A DNA stretch of 64,000 bases from assembly GCA_039583875.1 (NCBI GenBank), contig CM077162.1:114110589-114174588 (forward strand), in the 5' to 3' direction. The translations under genes and the position numbers were made by a program. Positions within the stretch are counted from its first letter, which is position 1. Every line of letters begins with the position of its first letter. The stretch comes from Platanthera guangdongensis. Its lineage: Eukaryota > Streptophyta > Magnoliopsida > Asparagales > Orchidaceae. Shown here in pieces: positions 49,400 to 60,662 of this stretch. The notes under the pieces are model-generated. The model saw only the letters and a list, made by a program, of their open reading frames with translations. It did not search any database and was not told the origin of the DNA.

Positions 49400-51448
49400 T
49401 GTAGGGTACATTGGTTTAAATGTACCTGATTTGAAGAAGTCTCACCCTACTCAATGATATACATCAAAATGTATTTGATGTATTTTGAGTTGTCTTGTGC
49501 AGGTTAAGTATTTGCAGGGAAAGATGAAAAGTTTCTAAGTCCATGTGTCGACACCCAGAAGGAAAGTGTCGACACTTAAGAAGACTTGTGTCGACACCCA
49601 GACAAGCAGTGTCGACACTTGGAGTACTTGTGTAGACACCAGGGATGCAGAGTCGACACCCAGACAGAAAGTGTCGACACATATAGTTTGTGTCGACACT
49701 CAATGAAGTGAAGTCCAGTGAAGGTGTGTCGACACTTAGAAGCAGTGTCGACACCCAGAGGAACTGTGTCTACACCAGAAAGTGTCGACACTTGAAGGCT
49801 GTGTCGACACTCAGCAAATTTCAGCAGAGTCTAAGTATAAGTGTCGACATAATGAGGAATGTGTCGACACACAGCAGAAGACTCAGCACTTGAAGAAAGT
49901 GTCGACACAAGAAAGAATGTGTCAACACTCAGCAGAAGACTCAATACATGAAGAAAGTGTCGACACTAGGAGGCTGTGTTAACACTTAGCAAAGTTCAAC
50001 AAAATTCTAAGTACTAGTGTCGACACAAAGGAGATGTGTCGACACTCAGCCAAAGTCTCAACAAAAGAAAGAATGTGTCGACACAAGGAGCTGTGTCGAC
50101 ACTCAGCAAGTATCAACACAGAAGACATGTGTCGACACCATGAAGATGTGTCGACACTGAACAAGTTCAACACAAGAAGATGTGTCGACACAAAGGAGTT
50201 GTGTCGACACTTACAAGAATTCAACTAAGTACTGAAGAACAAGAAGTTATGTCGACACACAATATCAATGTCGACACATGATGAAGAAGCTATGTCGAGA
50301 AGTGAATTCTACAATACAAAGAGTTGTGTCGACACCTTGAAGGCTAGTGTCGACACTTAGTCTACTTGTGTCGACACTTATTTATAAGTGTCGACACTTA
50401 AAGACAGACTGTCTCGACACTTTCAGACAGTTACAAATATTTCAAGAACTGACTGGATGACATGACAGCTGCCATTCCAGCCGGTCTACTGTAACTGTCA
50501 GAGTTGTCAGAAAACTGTTAGGAACCGGATCAGCCAGTCACCATGAAGAAGGCCTATATAGGCTTATACTGTCAACAGAAAGACATGATCAATAGATTGA
50601 GATTAACAACAAGAGATCAACAATCAAAGAAGAAGATCTAGCTATTCATTGAAGAATCAAGTGAAGATCTAAGAAGTTGGAGAGAGAGAGCTCCTTCCAA
50701 GAAGACAGCCGTTGGAACCAGGCTGTGAAGAAGGGTTCAGACCTAGTTCTGAATCTTAAGTTGCAGTGACTGAAGATCAGCTACAGAGAATCAATCCTAT
50801 TATGTTCTACATTCAAGAAGCTTTGAAGAAAGCCAAGTGAGGTTGATCTTAGCAGAGTTCTTACAAGAACTCATCAAGAACCTGTCAACTCATCTCTCTT
50901 TTTCTGAGTTGTAGGTATATACTTTGTATTCTAAATTTCTTGTAGGATCCTTAGGGATCTGAGTTGTAAGCCTATAATTATAAAGGCTGAGTGGTAGGTC
51001 CTGTGTGCCTGAGTGTAGGAGATCTATTTCTCTAAGTGTAGGCCTGTTGTGGCTGAGTGTAGGCCTTGTGGCTGAGTGTAAGCCTTGTTGAAGGCTGAGT
51101 GTAGGTCTTTGGAGAAGACTGAGTTATAGGGCCTTGGGCCTGAGCTGTAGGAACCTGTTTGGGGTTTTGAGTGTAAGATCTGAGGATCTGAGATAGTGGA
51201 GGAGTTTGGTCGAATCTAGTACACTACTAGATAAGCGAAGGGGGAAATTGGATGTACCCAAACCTTGGGGAACCACTATAAATCTGTGTGTTCACTGTGT
51301 GCATGTTTGATTCTGTGATTGCTAAGTGATTGCTGTGAAGAAGTAGTTATAACTCTGTGATATAATCTGCAATCTGTCTAAAAAGTTTAAAAAAAGATTT
51401 AGTCACCTATTCACCCCCCCTCTAGGTGATTAGGTACAATTTCTTTCA
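49400..51448 (+). repeat. LTR3 (3' LTR) of element E (2049 bp)
   Basis: Starts TGTAGGGTACATTGG and ends TTTCTTTCA, followed by the TSD gtcat. The full GTGTCGACAC array starts at 49545. Near its 3' end it has CCCCCCTCTAGG where LTR1 and LTR2 have CCCGCCTTTAGG. Confidence 0.95.
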
Positions 51449-51453
51449 GTCAT

Positions 51454-54170
51454 GCTCCTCCCTGGCTTCTTCGCTAGCTTCTGCCCCACCTCCCTCCGCA
51501 TCATCCACCTCTCAACTGGGATGCATGTTAGCTTGGCAAGCATCACCACTCCTCCTTTCCACCAATGCAAAAGCTGTGGCTCTTCCCGTCCATTCGACCT
51601 CGTTCACTCTGACATATGGGGTCCTACTCCTACCCTCACCATCGGTCGGGGTAGTTCATATTTTGTCACATTTATTGATGATTTCTCTAGGTGTATGTGA
51701 GTGTATCTTCTGAAGGATCGCTCTGAACTGTTCTCTGTCTAAACATCATTTTATTATATGATTAAGACTCAGTTTGATATATCTATTAAACTCTTTCGTT
51801 CTGACAATGCTAAGGAATATCTTAGCCATAATTTCTCTTCTTTCTGTATGCAACATGATGTTTTTCATCAAACTAGCTGTGTCTACACCTCACAGCAAAA
51901 TGGTGTGGCGAAACGCAAAAATCATCACCTCCTCGATGTCGCTCGCACTCTGATGACACAGATGCACGTTCCTCGCTCCTATTGGGGCTATACTGTCCTC
52001 CTCTCCTGCTATCTCATCAATCACATTCCCTCCACCGTTCTCTACGGTGCCACCCCATTCTCCATTCTTTATCCGAACAAGAATCTGTTTCCTCTTACTC
52101 TACACATCTTTGGGTGCATAGCCTTTGTGCACTCTCCCGCTGCCATCAGTGACAAACTCTCACCACGGGCCACTAAATGTGTCTTTCTGGGATACTCTAC
52201 CACTCAGAAAGGTTATTGTTACTTTGACCCCGTTACTCGCAAGCAGTTTGTCTCTGCGGATATCACCTTCTTTGAACATGCATCTTACTTCTCTCCCTCC
52301 TCCTCCTCTACTCATGATGATCCTACTTCTCATACCAACCCATCCATTCCATCTACACCTACTGACGTTCCACCACCTCCACCGTCTCCACCCTCTCCTC
52401 CGTCGTGTCCACCTCCCGCAATATCTCCCTCCTCTCTACATCCGTCTCTCTCTACTCCCGGGACAGCTCTCCCCACCATGAAGGCTCCTGATACTGAGGA
52501 ACATGCTGACCTGGATCTCCCCATTGCTCTTCGCAAAGGGGTTCGGTCATGTACCCAACACCCGCTTGCTGTTGTTGTTTCCTATGATCATCTTACCCCT
52601 TCTTGCAGAGCTTTTGCACTGGCTATCTCGGCCACTGCTACCCCCCGCTCTTACCATGAGGCCCTTACTATTCCTCATTGGAAGGCTGTTATTGATGAGG
52701 AGATTTCTACTCTCACTGAACGGGGTACATGGACCCTCTGTCCTCCTCCCTTCGGCATAGATGTCGTTGGCTGTCGCTGGGTCTATGTGGCGAAGTTCCA
52801 CCCTGACGGCAGTGTGGATCGTTACAAGGCCCGTCGTGTTGACAAAGGCTTTACCCAGACATATGGCGTTGACTATTTTGACACCTTCTCTCCAGTTGCT
52901 CGTCTCAGCACTATCAGGGTCCTGCTCTTTGTCGCTGTCAACCGGGATTGGCCCATTTCTCAACTGGATGTTAAGAATGCCTTTCTATATGGGGACCTTC
53001 AGGAGGACGTCTATATGGAGCAACCTCTAGGGTATGTTGCTCAGGGGGAGACACAGGTATGCCAGCTACGGAAGGATATCTACGGTCTCAAGCAAAGCCC
53101 TCGGGCATGGTTTGATAAGTTCAACGGGATTGTGGCGGCTGTGGGTTTTACGAGAAGTTCTGCCGATCACTCCTTATTTATTCGCAAAACCTCCTTGGGT
53201 CTTGTAGTGCTTGATGTATATGTGGATGATATTCTTCTCACTGGAGATGATCAGGCTGGGATAACCTTGACATAGAAGCATCTTCGCCAACACCTGGTCA
53301 CAAAGGTTATGGGCTCTCCAAAATACTTTCTAGGGATAGAAATCTCTCGGAAGCCCAATTCCCTTGTCCTCTCCCAATGCAAGTATGCTCTTGATTTGAT
53401 AAAAGAGACAGGGATGACTGGGACTAAACATACCTGATGCCCCATGGCGACTGGAGAAGATAAACTATGGATGGATGACTCTCCTCTTCTTTCAGATGTT
53501 ACGAGGTACAGACGTCTGGTTGGCAAACTTATATATCTCACAGTGACCATACCCGACATCGCATATGCTGTAGGAAAGGTTTGCCAATTCATGCAGGCTC
53601 CTAGGGAGTGCCATCTACAGTCTGAGGATATTGGAGTATGTTGAATCAGCGGTTGTGAAAGGACTACTCTTTCAGAAGAATAGTAATTTGAAGATTTAAG
53701 CGTACTCAGATTCAAGCTATGCTGATGACAAAGGAGACTGCAAGTCAACATCAGGCTTTTACACCTTTGTGGGAGGAAATCTTGTGAGCTGGAAGAGCAA
53801 GAAACAGGCTGTCGTCTCCAAGTCTAGCGCCGAAGCAGAATATCGAAGTATGACATCGACCACATGTGAATTGAAGTGGTTACGAGCTCTCATGCTTGAC
53901 TTAGGAAAGGTCTACAATCATCCTCTACCTATGTTTTGTGACAACAAGGCTGCTATATATATCTCCAAAAATCCGGTCTTCCATGAGAGAACAAAGCACA
54001 TTGAAGTCGACTGCCACTTTATTCAGGAAGAGATTTTGAAGAAACAAATTTATACTCCATTAGTCACCTCTGATATAAAGCTGACAGATATTTTCACCAA
54101 GCCAGTGTCTGCCTCCTTTCTTCATATTTACGACAAGCTGGGCATGATCGACATATATGCTCCAGCTTGA
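51454..54170 (+). pseudogene. pol: Element D pol, remainder (INT-RT-RNase H)
   Basis: Resumes after element E. The zinc Cys pair (CKSC), HSDIWGPTP and RSDNAKEY give two integrase Asp residues. The third motif reads NGVAKRKN, so Lys replaces the catalytic Glu. A long Pro/Ser-rich linker (about 52310-52480) separates integrase and RT. RT carries GCRWVYVAKF, FSPVARLSTIR, QLDVKNAFLYGDL and an intact YVDDILLTG (about 53218). RNase H has SDSSYADD, SSAEAEYRSM, CDNKAAIYI and DIFTKPV. Stops at 53273, 53437, 53641 and 53698. The protein ends at TGA 54168, inside the polypurine tract. Confidence 0.92.
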
Positions 54171-54177
54171 GGGGGAG

Positions 54178-54602
54178 TGTCGCTGTATGGAGACCGGGCG
54201 GTCTAGCGGTCTAATTCTGGCAGTTTACAGACCGAGCGTCTGTCGGTTTCTCTCTTGTGGTTTGGTGGCTGGACTATTGCTGTGGTTATCCGGGCGGTTT
54301 GACAGTTTGTCTCAGGCGGCTTAGAGACCGGGCGGTCTGGCGGTCTCCTATGTCGGCTTGTTCTCTCTTTCTTGTGGTAGCCGGGCGGTTAGCCTACTCG
54401 TCTAACAGCGCTGCCTGTTCGACTTATTTTTATGTTAAACCGCTTACATCTGTAATTATTTAGTCCCACATTACTTAATTGTATTCTCTCTCATCTCCTC
54501 CATTCTATAAAAGGGAGACTATACCTTTGTAATAGATACCTTTTTTGGATAATAAAATTTTTGTGACTCCAATTTTTCGAAATCTTGTTTTCTATTCGCA
54601 CA
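54178..54602 (+). repeat. 3' LTR of element D (425 bp)
   Basis: Starts TGTCGCTGTATGG directly after GAGGGGGAG and ends TTCGCACA before the TSD atggt. TATAAAAGG is at 54506-54514. Confidence 0.95.
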
Positions 54603-54607
54603 ATGGT

Positions 54608-55303
54608 CGCTGCATATCAACTCAAGGGACTTGCTAAGAGTTAGTGGCTAAGGGAGAAGGAGAATTTGAATGATGGATGCTCATGAGAATCTTTCAAGGA
54701 GTTGCTGCTGAAGAAGTTTCTAGCTTCGATCAAGAGAGACCGTCTGATGAATGATTTTCTACACCTTAAGCAAAGACAACTTACTGTTACTGAGTATGAG
54801 GTGGAGTTCAACAAACAGAGTCATTTTTCCCCGGACATGGCTTCTTCAGAGTCGAACCAAGTTAAACGATTTCTAGGTAGTCTTAGGAATGACATCCAAC
54901 AGCTAGCTAGTGTTTATGGATCTGAAAGCTATGCTGAAGTGGTGGAAGTTGCTCTGAAGGTGGAGGTGATTGACAATGCTAAGAATCGAGGACAACAAAT
55001 GATAAAGGATAAGAGGAAGGACGGTGAGGGTAAAAGTTCCCAAGAACCCGGTACCGCTTCAGGGAAAAGAAGCAAAGAGATATGCAGTTTTTGTGGCCGG
55101 CCAGGCCATCTGTTCGAGAGATGTTACCAGAGATTAGGAGCCCAGAAGAAAGAACAAGTGCATGCTATTCAGGGTGCTCCTAAAGGAGATTTGGTTTGTT
55201 TTGCATGTAAGCGGAGGTGGCACGATGCTGCTCGTTGTTGGCTTAAGGACAAGAACTGCTTCCAGTGTGGGCAGAAGGGACATGTTAAGTCAAAGTGACC
55301 GCA
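54608..55303 (+). pseudogene. gag: Element C gag, C-terminal part with zinc knuckles
   Basis: Continues the retrotrans_gag domain (AAYQLKGLAKS, then LKKFLASIKRDRLMNDFLHLKQ, then TVTEYEVEFNKQ). A basic linker leads to two complete knuckles, CSFCGRPGHLFERC and CFACKRRWHDAARC, and a third, CFQCGQKGHVKSK, whose last Cys is replaced by TGA (55298). Stops near 54642 and 54688. Three tandem knuckles are compatible with a chromovirus gag. Confidence 0.88.
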
Positions 55304-55509
55304 AGTTCAGCCCCCGTTGCAACCAGTTCCACTCTAGGCTTTGCCGTCGCCGCAGCTATTGGACAAGGGGAAGAGCAAGCTGAATGTGGTGCCTTTGGAG
55401 GAAGCTCATACATCTTTGCAAGTTATTACAGGTTAGATCCTAACCTATCCCTTGTTTTTCGTTTGAAGATGTAATTCGACGTTCGTTTCCTTAGTTGCGT
55501 CAAGAACCA

Positions 55510-55860
55510 CTAGGCGCGTGTTTTGTTTGATTCCGGTGCTACCCACTCATTCGTGGATAGGACTTTTGTAGAGCGTCATTGTTTGACTCTCGATCGGTTT
55601 GGCGATGCGGTTAGTGTCAAGTTTCCCTCTAGAGAATCTGTGGTATCATACCAAGGCATTCCGAGCTGTCCGATTCTGTTAGGTGATTTTCTAGCGGTTA
55701 AGAATTTGAAGATGATATACTTGGAAGATTTCGATGTAATTCTGGGCATGGATTGATTGTCCAAGTATGATGCGATTATCCAATGCAAGGTTAAGCGCTT
55801 GGACTTCAAGATGGACAATGGTCAACCCAATAGCATTTATGGTTTTCCGCACCAAGTTTC
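55510..55860 (+). pseudogene. Element C aspartic protease
   Basis: FDSGATHSFVDRTFVERH is the catalytic DSGA motif, followed by the hydrophobic VILGMD motif (about 55737) and a TGA where Trp of MDWL is expected. Cleaves the polyprotein in intact relatives. The upstream linker has several stops. Confidence 0.85.
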
Positions 55861-55957
55861 TCCGATTATATCTGCGGTATGTGCTCGGAAGTTGGTTATT
55901 TCCAGATGTTTTGCTTATTTGATTTCGATGTTGGCGACCGATGGTTGTTTGCCGTGA

Positions 55958-56874
55958 GTGGAGGAGATTGATGTTGTGCGCGAGTTTCCGGATGTGTTTC
56001 CTAATAATCTTCCTGGTCTTCCACCCAAGAGATACATGTTGTTCGTCATATATTTGGAGCCGGGTACTCATCCTATTGCTAAGGCGCTGTACCGTATGGC
56101 CCCGCGTGAGCTGGAGGAGTTGCGTACCCAAATGGATGAGTTACTTTAGAATGGTTTTATTAGGCCGAGTTCTTCTCTATGGGGTGCTCCTATGCTATTT
56201 GTAAAGAAAAAGGATGGATCGATGATTCTTTGCATCGATTATAGAGAGCTAAATAAGGTGACTATCAAGAATAGATATCCCCTGCCTAGGATTGATGACC
56301 TGTTTGATCAGTTGCGTGGTAGCTCTGTGTTTTCAAAGATCGATCTTCGTTCAGGCTACCACCAGTTGAGGATTCGTGAGGCAGATATTCCACGGGCTGC
56401 TTTTCGTTCGCGGCATGAGCATTTTGTGTTTTTGGTGATGTCTTTCAGATTAACTAATGCACCGTCTATCTTTATGGATATTATGAATGGGGTATTTAAG
56501 GATTACATGGAACGTTTAGTGGTTATTTTCATAGTTGATGTTCTGGTGTACTCCCGCAGTGCTAAAGAGGATGCCCAGCACTTGCGCCTAGTTTTGTCTA
56601 CCTTGAGGAAGCATAGTTTATATGCCAAACTAAGTAAGTGCTAGTTTTGGCTTCCTCAGGTTTCATTTATGGGTCATGTTTTTAATAAAGATGGAATTTC
56701 TATGGACCCTGAGAAGATAGCTGTTGTTATGGATTGGAATAGGTCTGCCACTCCCAAAGAGATAAGGAGCTTCCTAGGGTTGACAGGATATTATAGAAGG
56801 TTTGTTGAGGGTTTCTCTATGTTGTCTGCGTCACTGACTATGCTTACGCAGAAGAACACAGCTTTTGTGTGGAG
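55958..56874 (+). pseudogene. Element C reverse transcriptase (cut by solo LTR)
   Basis: Begins with the gypsy signature [16 protein letters not shown], then [50 protein letters not shown] and the catalytic block. Here [11 protein letters not shown] replaces the usual FIDD, so the first Asp of the pair is Val. YRRFVEGFS and FVW lead into the RNase H domain. Stops at 56147 and 56642. It ends at the TSD of solo LTR G and continues at 58583. Confidence 0.9.
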
Positions 56875-58577
56875 TGATGAGTCCGATTTATATAGGGGTT
56901 TTCGGACTCGTCTGGGCTAGTTTTCACGCACTTACACTTCACTTTTAGTATGCTATCATTGATATTTCATTTATATAGTTTTTCACGCTAAGTGCATTAT
57001 TTTAGCCCTTATGGTGTGCAATTTCACATTCTGTTTTTGGGGGTATGCACATGGTGCTCCCCAGGGGCTCTTTCCAGTTGCTTTTGTTGCATTTCTGCTT
57101 TATTGGAGGATCTTCTTTGGTTTTATTATATTGTATGCAGGTGGTGCGTTTTCCCCAAGGCTAGAATACATGTTTAAGGAAAATGCACGGTCGTGCGTTT
57201 TCTTAGCGCACGGTTCTTTGCGATCATGCGTTTTCTTTGTGCATGAGAAACGTCGAGTGGAGCTCGACGAATTTCATCGAGCTGAGCCTGACGATCTTCA
57301 CGCACGGTTAACGCACGGTTTCTTCGGAACCGTGCGTGAAGGAAGCACACAGTTTTCCTGTAGCTTTTTTGTCTGTTCCATTCTGTGGTTAATCGTGTGT
57401 TTTGTTCACGCACGGGCGGAAACGCCCGTGCGCGTGTAAAACGCACGGTTCCCCTGTGTTTCCCTATTTTCCTTTGCTCTGTGTTTACCCGTGCAATTTC
57501 CTTCACGCATGGGCAGACGCGCTCGTGCGAGTATAAAATGCACGGGTCAACTCATCTTCTTCCGCAAGCTTGTCCTGAAAGTTAATAACGCACGGTAGCA
57601 CACCGTCGTGCGCCAAACCGTGCATGCCTATTTTCTGACCTGCTTCTATTTAGGCACAAATTTTCCTCCATTTGAGAAGACCGAACTTGAGCTATTCCAT
57701 CCGCCATTTTAGGGAAAAGTTCCGCCATTTTCATCATTCTCCACCTTGGAGAGGCCTCCGGGCAAGCTTTCAACGCCAAATTAAAGCCAGAGCTTCCTCT
57801 CGACCTCCTCCTTCATCCTTGAGCTTCAAGAAGAGTTTGATCTAGCTTTCTCCATCAAGATAGGAGAAGTTTATGCCATCCTCCACTGGATCGTGACACA
57901 AAAAGACGGGTTCATTGGGAGTTATTGACAGCCTCCTCCACCCCGGATGCAGTTGAGGACCGAGCTTTGACGTGGATTGATAACCCAGCGATTCCTTCCA
58001 TGAATCCTCAACAAGACTTCGGATTCAGTGGATTTCACACACACTCTTCTTGTATTGTAATTGATAGGTAGTTGATCTCTTTGTATGTGATGAATTATGT
58101 TTAATGTAATATACGTTTGTATACCATCATGTCTATGTGATTTTATATGTACATTGTTTGCTTTAGGTGCGCCATTTCCATCCGCCTCCACATCCGTTCT
58201 GCCGCTCTAGCGATTGTTAGAGATGTGCATAGCGAAGAGGTGCTCACAACCCTCATTCCACCGTCCTCACCACCTCATCCACAGGCCTACTCATCCATCC
58301 GCCAAACGATTCGGTGTATAGCGGCCCGTGTAGTCTTCCATCCCGCCTGGCGAAGCATCGCATAGCGGCGTTGCATAGGAGTAGTTTATAGTGTTTTACT
58401 TTCTTTTTCAGCAACAATCAAAACCCCCCTTTGTAAACGCCGACCTAAGGACTTCAATCTCAAGTCCTCCTCAAAAATAACTTCACCTTATTGTGTTCCT
58501 TGAAAGATCGATACTTGGGGACATTCGCCTATTTTATATTACTTGTGCGACCGGTACACTTGTCGTTCAACGCATCA
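56875..58577. mobile_element. Solo LTR G (1703 bp) inserted in element C
   Basis: It is flanked by the TSD tggag (56870-56874 and 58578-58582). Ends are TGATGAG and CGCATCA, so the termini TGATG and CATCA are inverted repeats. There is no internal domain. The last stretch (GACCGGTACACTTG then GTTCAACGCATCA) resembles 3' ends of large gypsy LTRs such as the Athila/Tat group (from memory). The middle holds GCACGGTT/GCACGGGCG-type repeats (57185-57620) and a TCGTCGA/TCGACGA-like inverted repeat at 57251-57272. ORFs inside are not recognisable proteins. Confidence 0.88.
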
Positions 58578-58582
58578 TGGAG

Positions 58583-58922
58583 CGATATGTGCGAGGAAGC
58601 TTTTCTGGAAGTGAAAAGGAGATTGTGCACGACTCCAATTTTGGCCTTGCCTACTAAAGGGATAAAGTATGCTGTGTATGTGGACACATCATATGTTGGA
58701 CTTGGTTGCGTGCTAATGCAAGAAGGTAAAGTAATAACGTATGGGTCAAGGCAGTTAAAGACTCATGAAAGGAATTATCCTACGCATGATCTGGAATTTG
58801 CTGCTATGATTTATGCCTTGAAGTTATGGAGGCATCTTTTATATGTTGCTTTGTGCAAAATTTACACCGATCATAAGAGTTTGAAGTATGTGTTCACTCA
58901 AAAGGAATTGAATTCGTGCTAG
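58583..58922 (+). pseudogene. Element C RNase H
   Basis: [16 protein letters not shown] joins upstream FVW across the solo [46 protein letters not shown] is the gypsy RNase H core. In the first motif YVDTS is read where D-ASxxG is typical, and ELEF is also changed (DLEFAAM). [10 protein letters not shown] closes the domain. TAG at 58920. Confidence 0.88.
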
Positions 58923-59883
58923 TGGAGGTGGTTAGAATATGTGGCGGATTATAATGTTGAGATTCAATATCATCCTGACAAAGCTAACATGCTAGTCGTT
59001 GCTTTGAGTAGAAAGTCAGTAAAGATTTTTAATCTTTTTGTAGATTCGTTGGTGGAAGAATTTCTTCTGATGGATATATTGGCGGGGAGTAGCGACTCAG
59101 CCAGTAGCTTGGAAGTGTTAGAGCCTTCATGGATTTCACTGACGAGGCTACATCAAAAGGATGATCCTGATTTGATGCACCTTTATATTAGAACTGCGAA
59201 GTGGGAACTGCCGAGCTTTTCCACTGATGACGCGGGTACCTTGAAATACTGCGGCAGATTCTGTATCCCCAATGTTGAAGATATTCGAGTTAAATTGTGC
59301 AAGGAGGCACATGGTTCCAGTGTTGACTACCACCCTGGTTCTACTAAAATGTATCGAAACCTGAAGCAGATTGCCTGGTGGTATGGTATGAAGGGAGATA
59401 TAGCTAAGTATGTATCAGAGTGTTTTACTTGCAAGCGTGTGAAGGCCGATCATGGTAGGACAAGAGGCAAGTTGACGCCCTTAGAGATTCCAAGTTGGAA
59501 GTGGGAGAGCATTTCGATGGATTTTGTTACTAGATTGCCGAGATCTCCTCGAGGACATGATTCTGTTTGGGTTATTGTGGACAGATTGACAAAGTGTGCT
59601 CACTTTGTGCCGTTTAAGATTGACTACTCCAAGAAGAAAATAACCGAGTTATACTTGCAAGAAGTCATCAGGTTACATGGAGTCCCTGCCAGTATATATC
59701 ATATTGAGACTCCAGGTTTACGTCTCACTTTTGGAAGAGTTTACAGGAAGGATTGGGTATCGATCTACGGTATTCCACCGCTTATCATCCATAGACTAAT
59801 GGTCAAACAGAAAGAGTAAATCAGATCATTGAAGATATGATCAGTGTTATATATTAGACCACGGAGGTGCATGGGATGCGCAT
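58923..59883 (+). pseudogene. Element C integrase
   Basis: WRWLEYVADYNVEIQYHPDKANM, then the zinc domain: an AHGSSVDYHPGSTKMYRNL block (the first His is in HGSS) and CFTCKRVKADH. The core is WKWESISMDFVTRLP (first Asp). The usual SDRD block is lost (YHIETPGLRL), and the PQTDGQTERVNQ block is only recoverable in a shifted frame near 59785-59825. The integrase is therefore dead. Confidence 0.87.
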
Positions 59884-60552
59884 TTGAGGCTAATGGAATT
59901 CTCTTATAATAACAGTTATCAGAAAAGTTTGAAGATGGCCCTGTTTGAGGCATTGTACAGGAGGCGTTGTAGAACTCCTTTGTTTTGGGCCGAGGTAGGT
60001 GAAAGACCATTGTTGGGTCCTAAAGCGTCAGAGGAGATGGAAGTTTCTGTAAAGCTTATTCGAGAGAATATTCAGGCATCTCAAGAGCGATATAAGAAGT
60101 ATGCCAATCGTCGTAGGACCGATTTGGTGTTGGCTTTAGGGGACATGGTGTTTCTTAAGGTTTACCTGATGTCTGGAGTTAAAAGGTTCAGTAAGAAACA
60201 TAAGTTGGACCCGAGGTATGTTGGGACTTTTGAAATTGTTGAACGGATTGGTGTGACAGCTTACAGGTCGGATTTACCCGCAAAATTTACTAGTGTGCAT
60301 GATGTTTTTCACGTAAGCCAATTGCCGAAATGTGTGCAAAGCGACATACAAGTTCTTGATTCTGTGCCCCAGTTGGAGCCCAACCTTTCTTATGTGGAGG
60401 TGCCTATTCGTGTTTTGGATACTCAAGATCGGGTATTGCAAAGGAAGACAATACCGATGGTTAAAGTTTTGTGGCAGAACCAAGACGTGGAAAACACGAC
60501 TTGGGAGTTGGACTTAGCTATGAGGGAGGCTCATCCTCATCTATTCTCCTGA
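59884..60552 (+). pseudogene. Element C integrase C-terminus with chromodomain-like end
   Basis: A 222-codon open frame with FSYNNSYQKSLKMALFEALY, GERPLLGPK, KYANRRRTDLVLALGDMVFLKV, KLDPRYVGTFEI and VHDVFHVSQLPK (GPY/F module). It ends in VLDTQDRVLQRKTIPMVKVLW and ATWELE-like NTTWELDLAMREAHPHLF. This terminal block is typical of Tekay/Del chromoviruses, where a chromodomain directs integration into heterochromatin. The chromodomain call is from family memory. The ORF ends at TGA 60550. Confidence 0.85.
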
Positions 60553-60650
60553 TATTTTGGTAAGTGTTTCCTCTGTTTGCATATCATTGTTTTTATTCTG
60601 TATAGGATTTGATCCTGTTTATGTTAAGTTTCGGTACGAAACTTCTTTTT

Positions 60651-60662
60651 AGGAGGGGTGGC
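60651..60662 (+). other. Polypurine tract, element C
   Basis: AGGAGGGGTGGC directly before the 3' LTR start TGTAACACCC. Confidence 0.8.

Larger units (their letters stand above)
28916..51448 (+). mobile_element. Element E: tandem SIRE-like copia (LTR-internal-partial LTR-internal-LTR)
   Basis: The whole 22.5-kb unit is flanked by the TSD gtcat (28911-28915 and 51449-51453). LTR1 is 28916-30970, internal 1 is 30971-39121, a 5'-truncated LTR2 is 39122-40499, internal 2 is 40500-49399 and LTR3 is 49400-51448. The internals are near-identical copies, each with gag, pol, spacer and aORF. Internal 1 loses the end of its aORF at a TGTGTC junction with LTR2. Confidence 0.95.
27451..54602 (+). mobile_element. 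Element D: Ty1/copia with 425-bp LTRs, interrupted by element E
   Basis: LTRs at 27451-27875 and 54178-54602 are both 425 bp and, by eye, about 8% diverged. The TSD atggt is at 27446-27450 and 54603-54607. PBS TGGTATCAGAGCC is at 27876 and the polypurine tract TGAGGGGGAG at 54168-54177. Protease begins within about 600 bp of the PBS with no gag domain seen. E is inserted in the GAG-pre-integrase region (TSD gtcat). Confidence 0.95.

Noticed and set aside
57011..57439. 142-codon ORF inside solo LTR G
   Set aside because: No recognisable domain; it lies wholly inside a TSD-bounded solo LTR.
56875..58582. Mutator-like element with a 9-bp duplication (TGGAGTGAT / TGGAGCGAT)
   Set aside because: A 5-bp TSD (tggag) with TGATG/CATCA LTR ends explains the junctions better; the extra matching bases are chance between the LTR start and the host codons.
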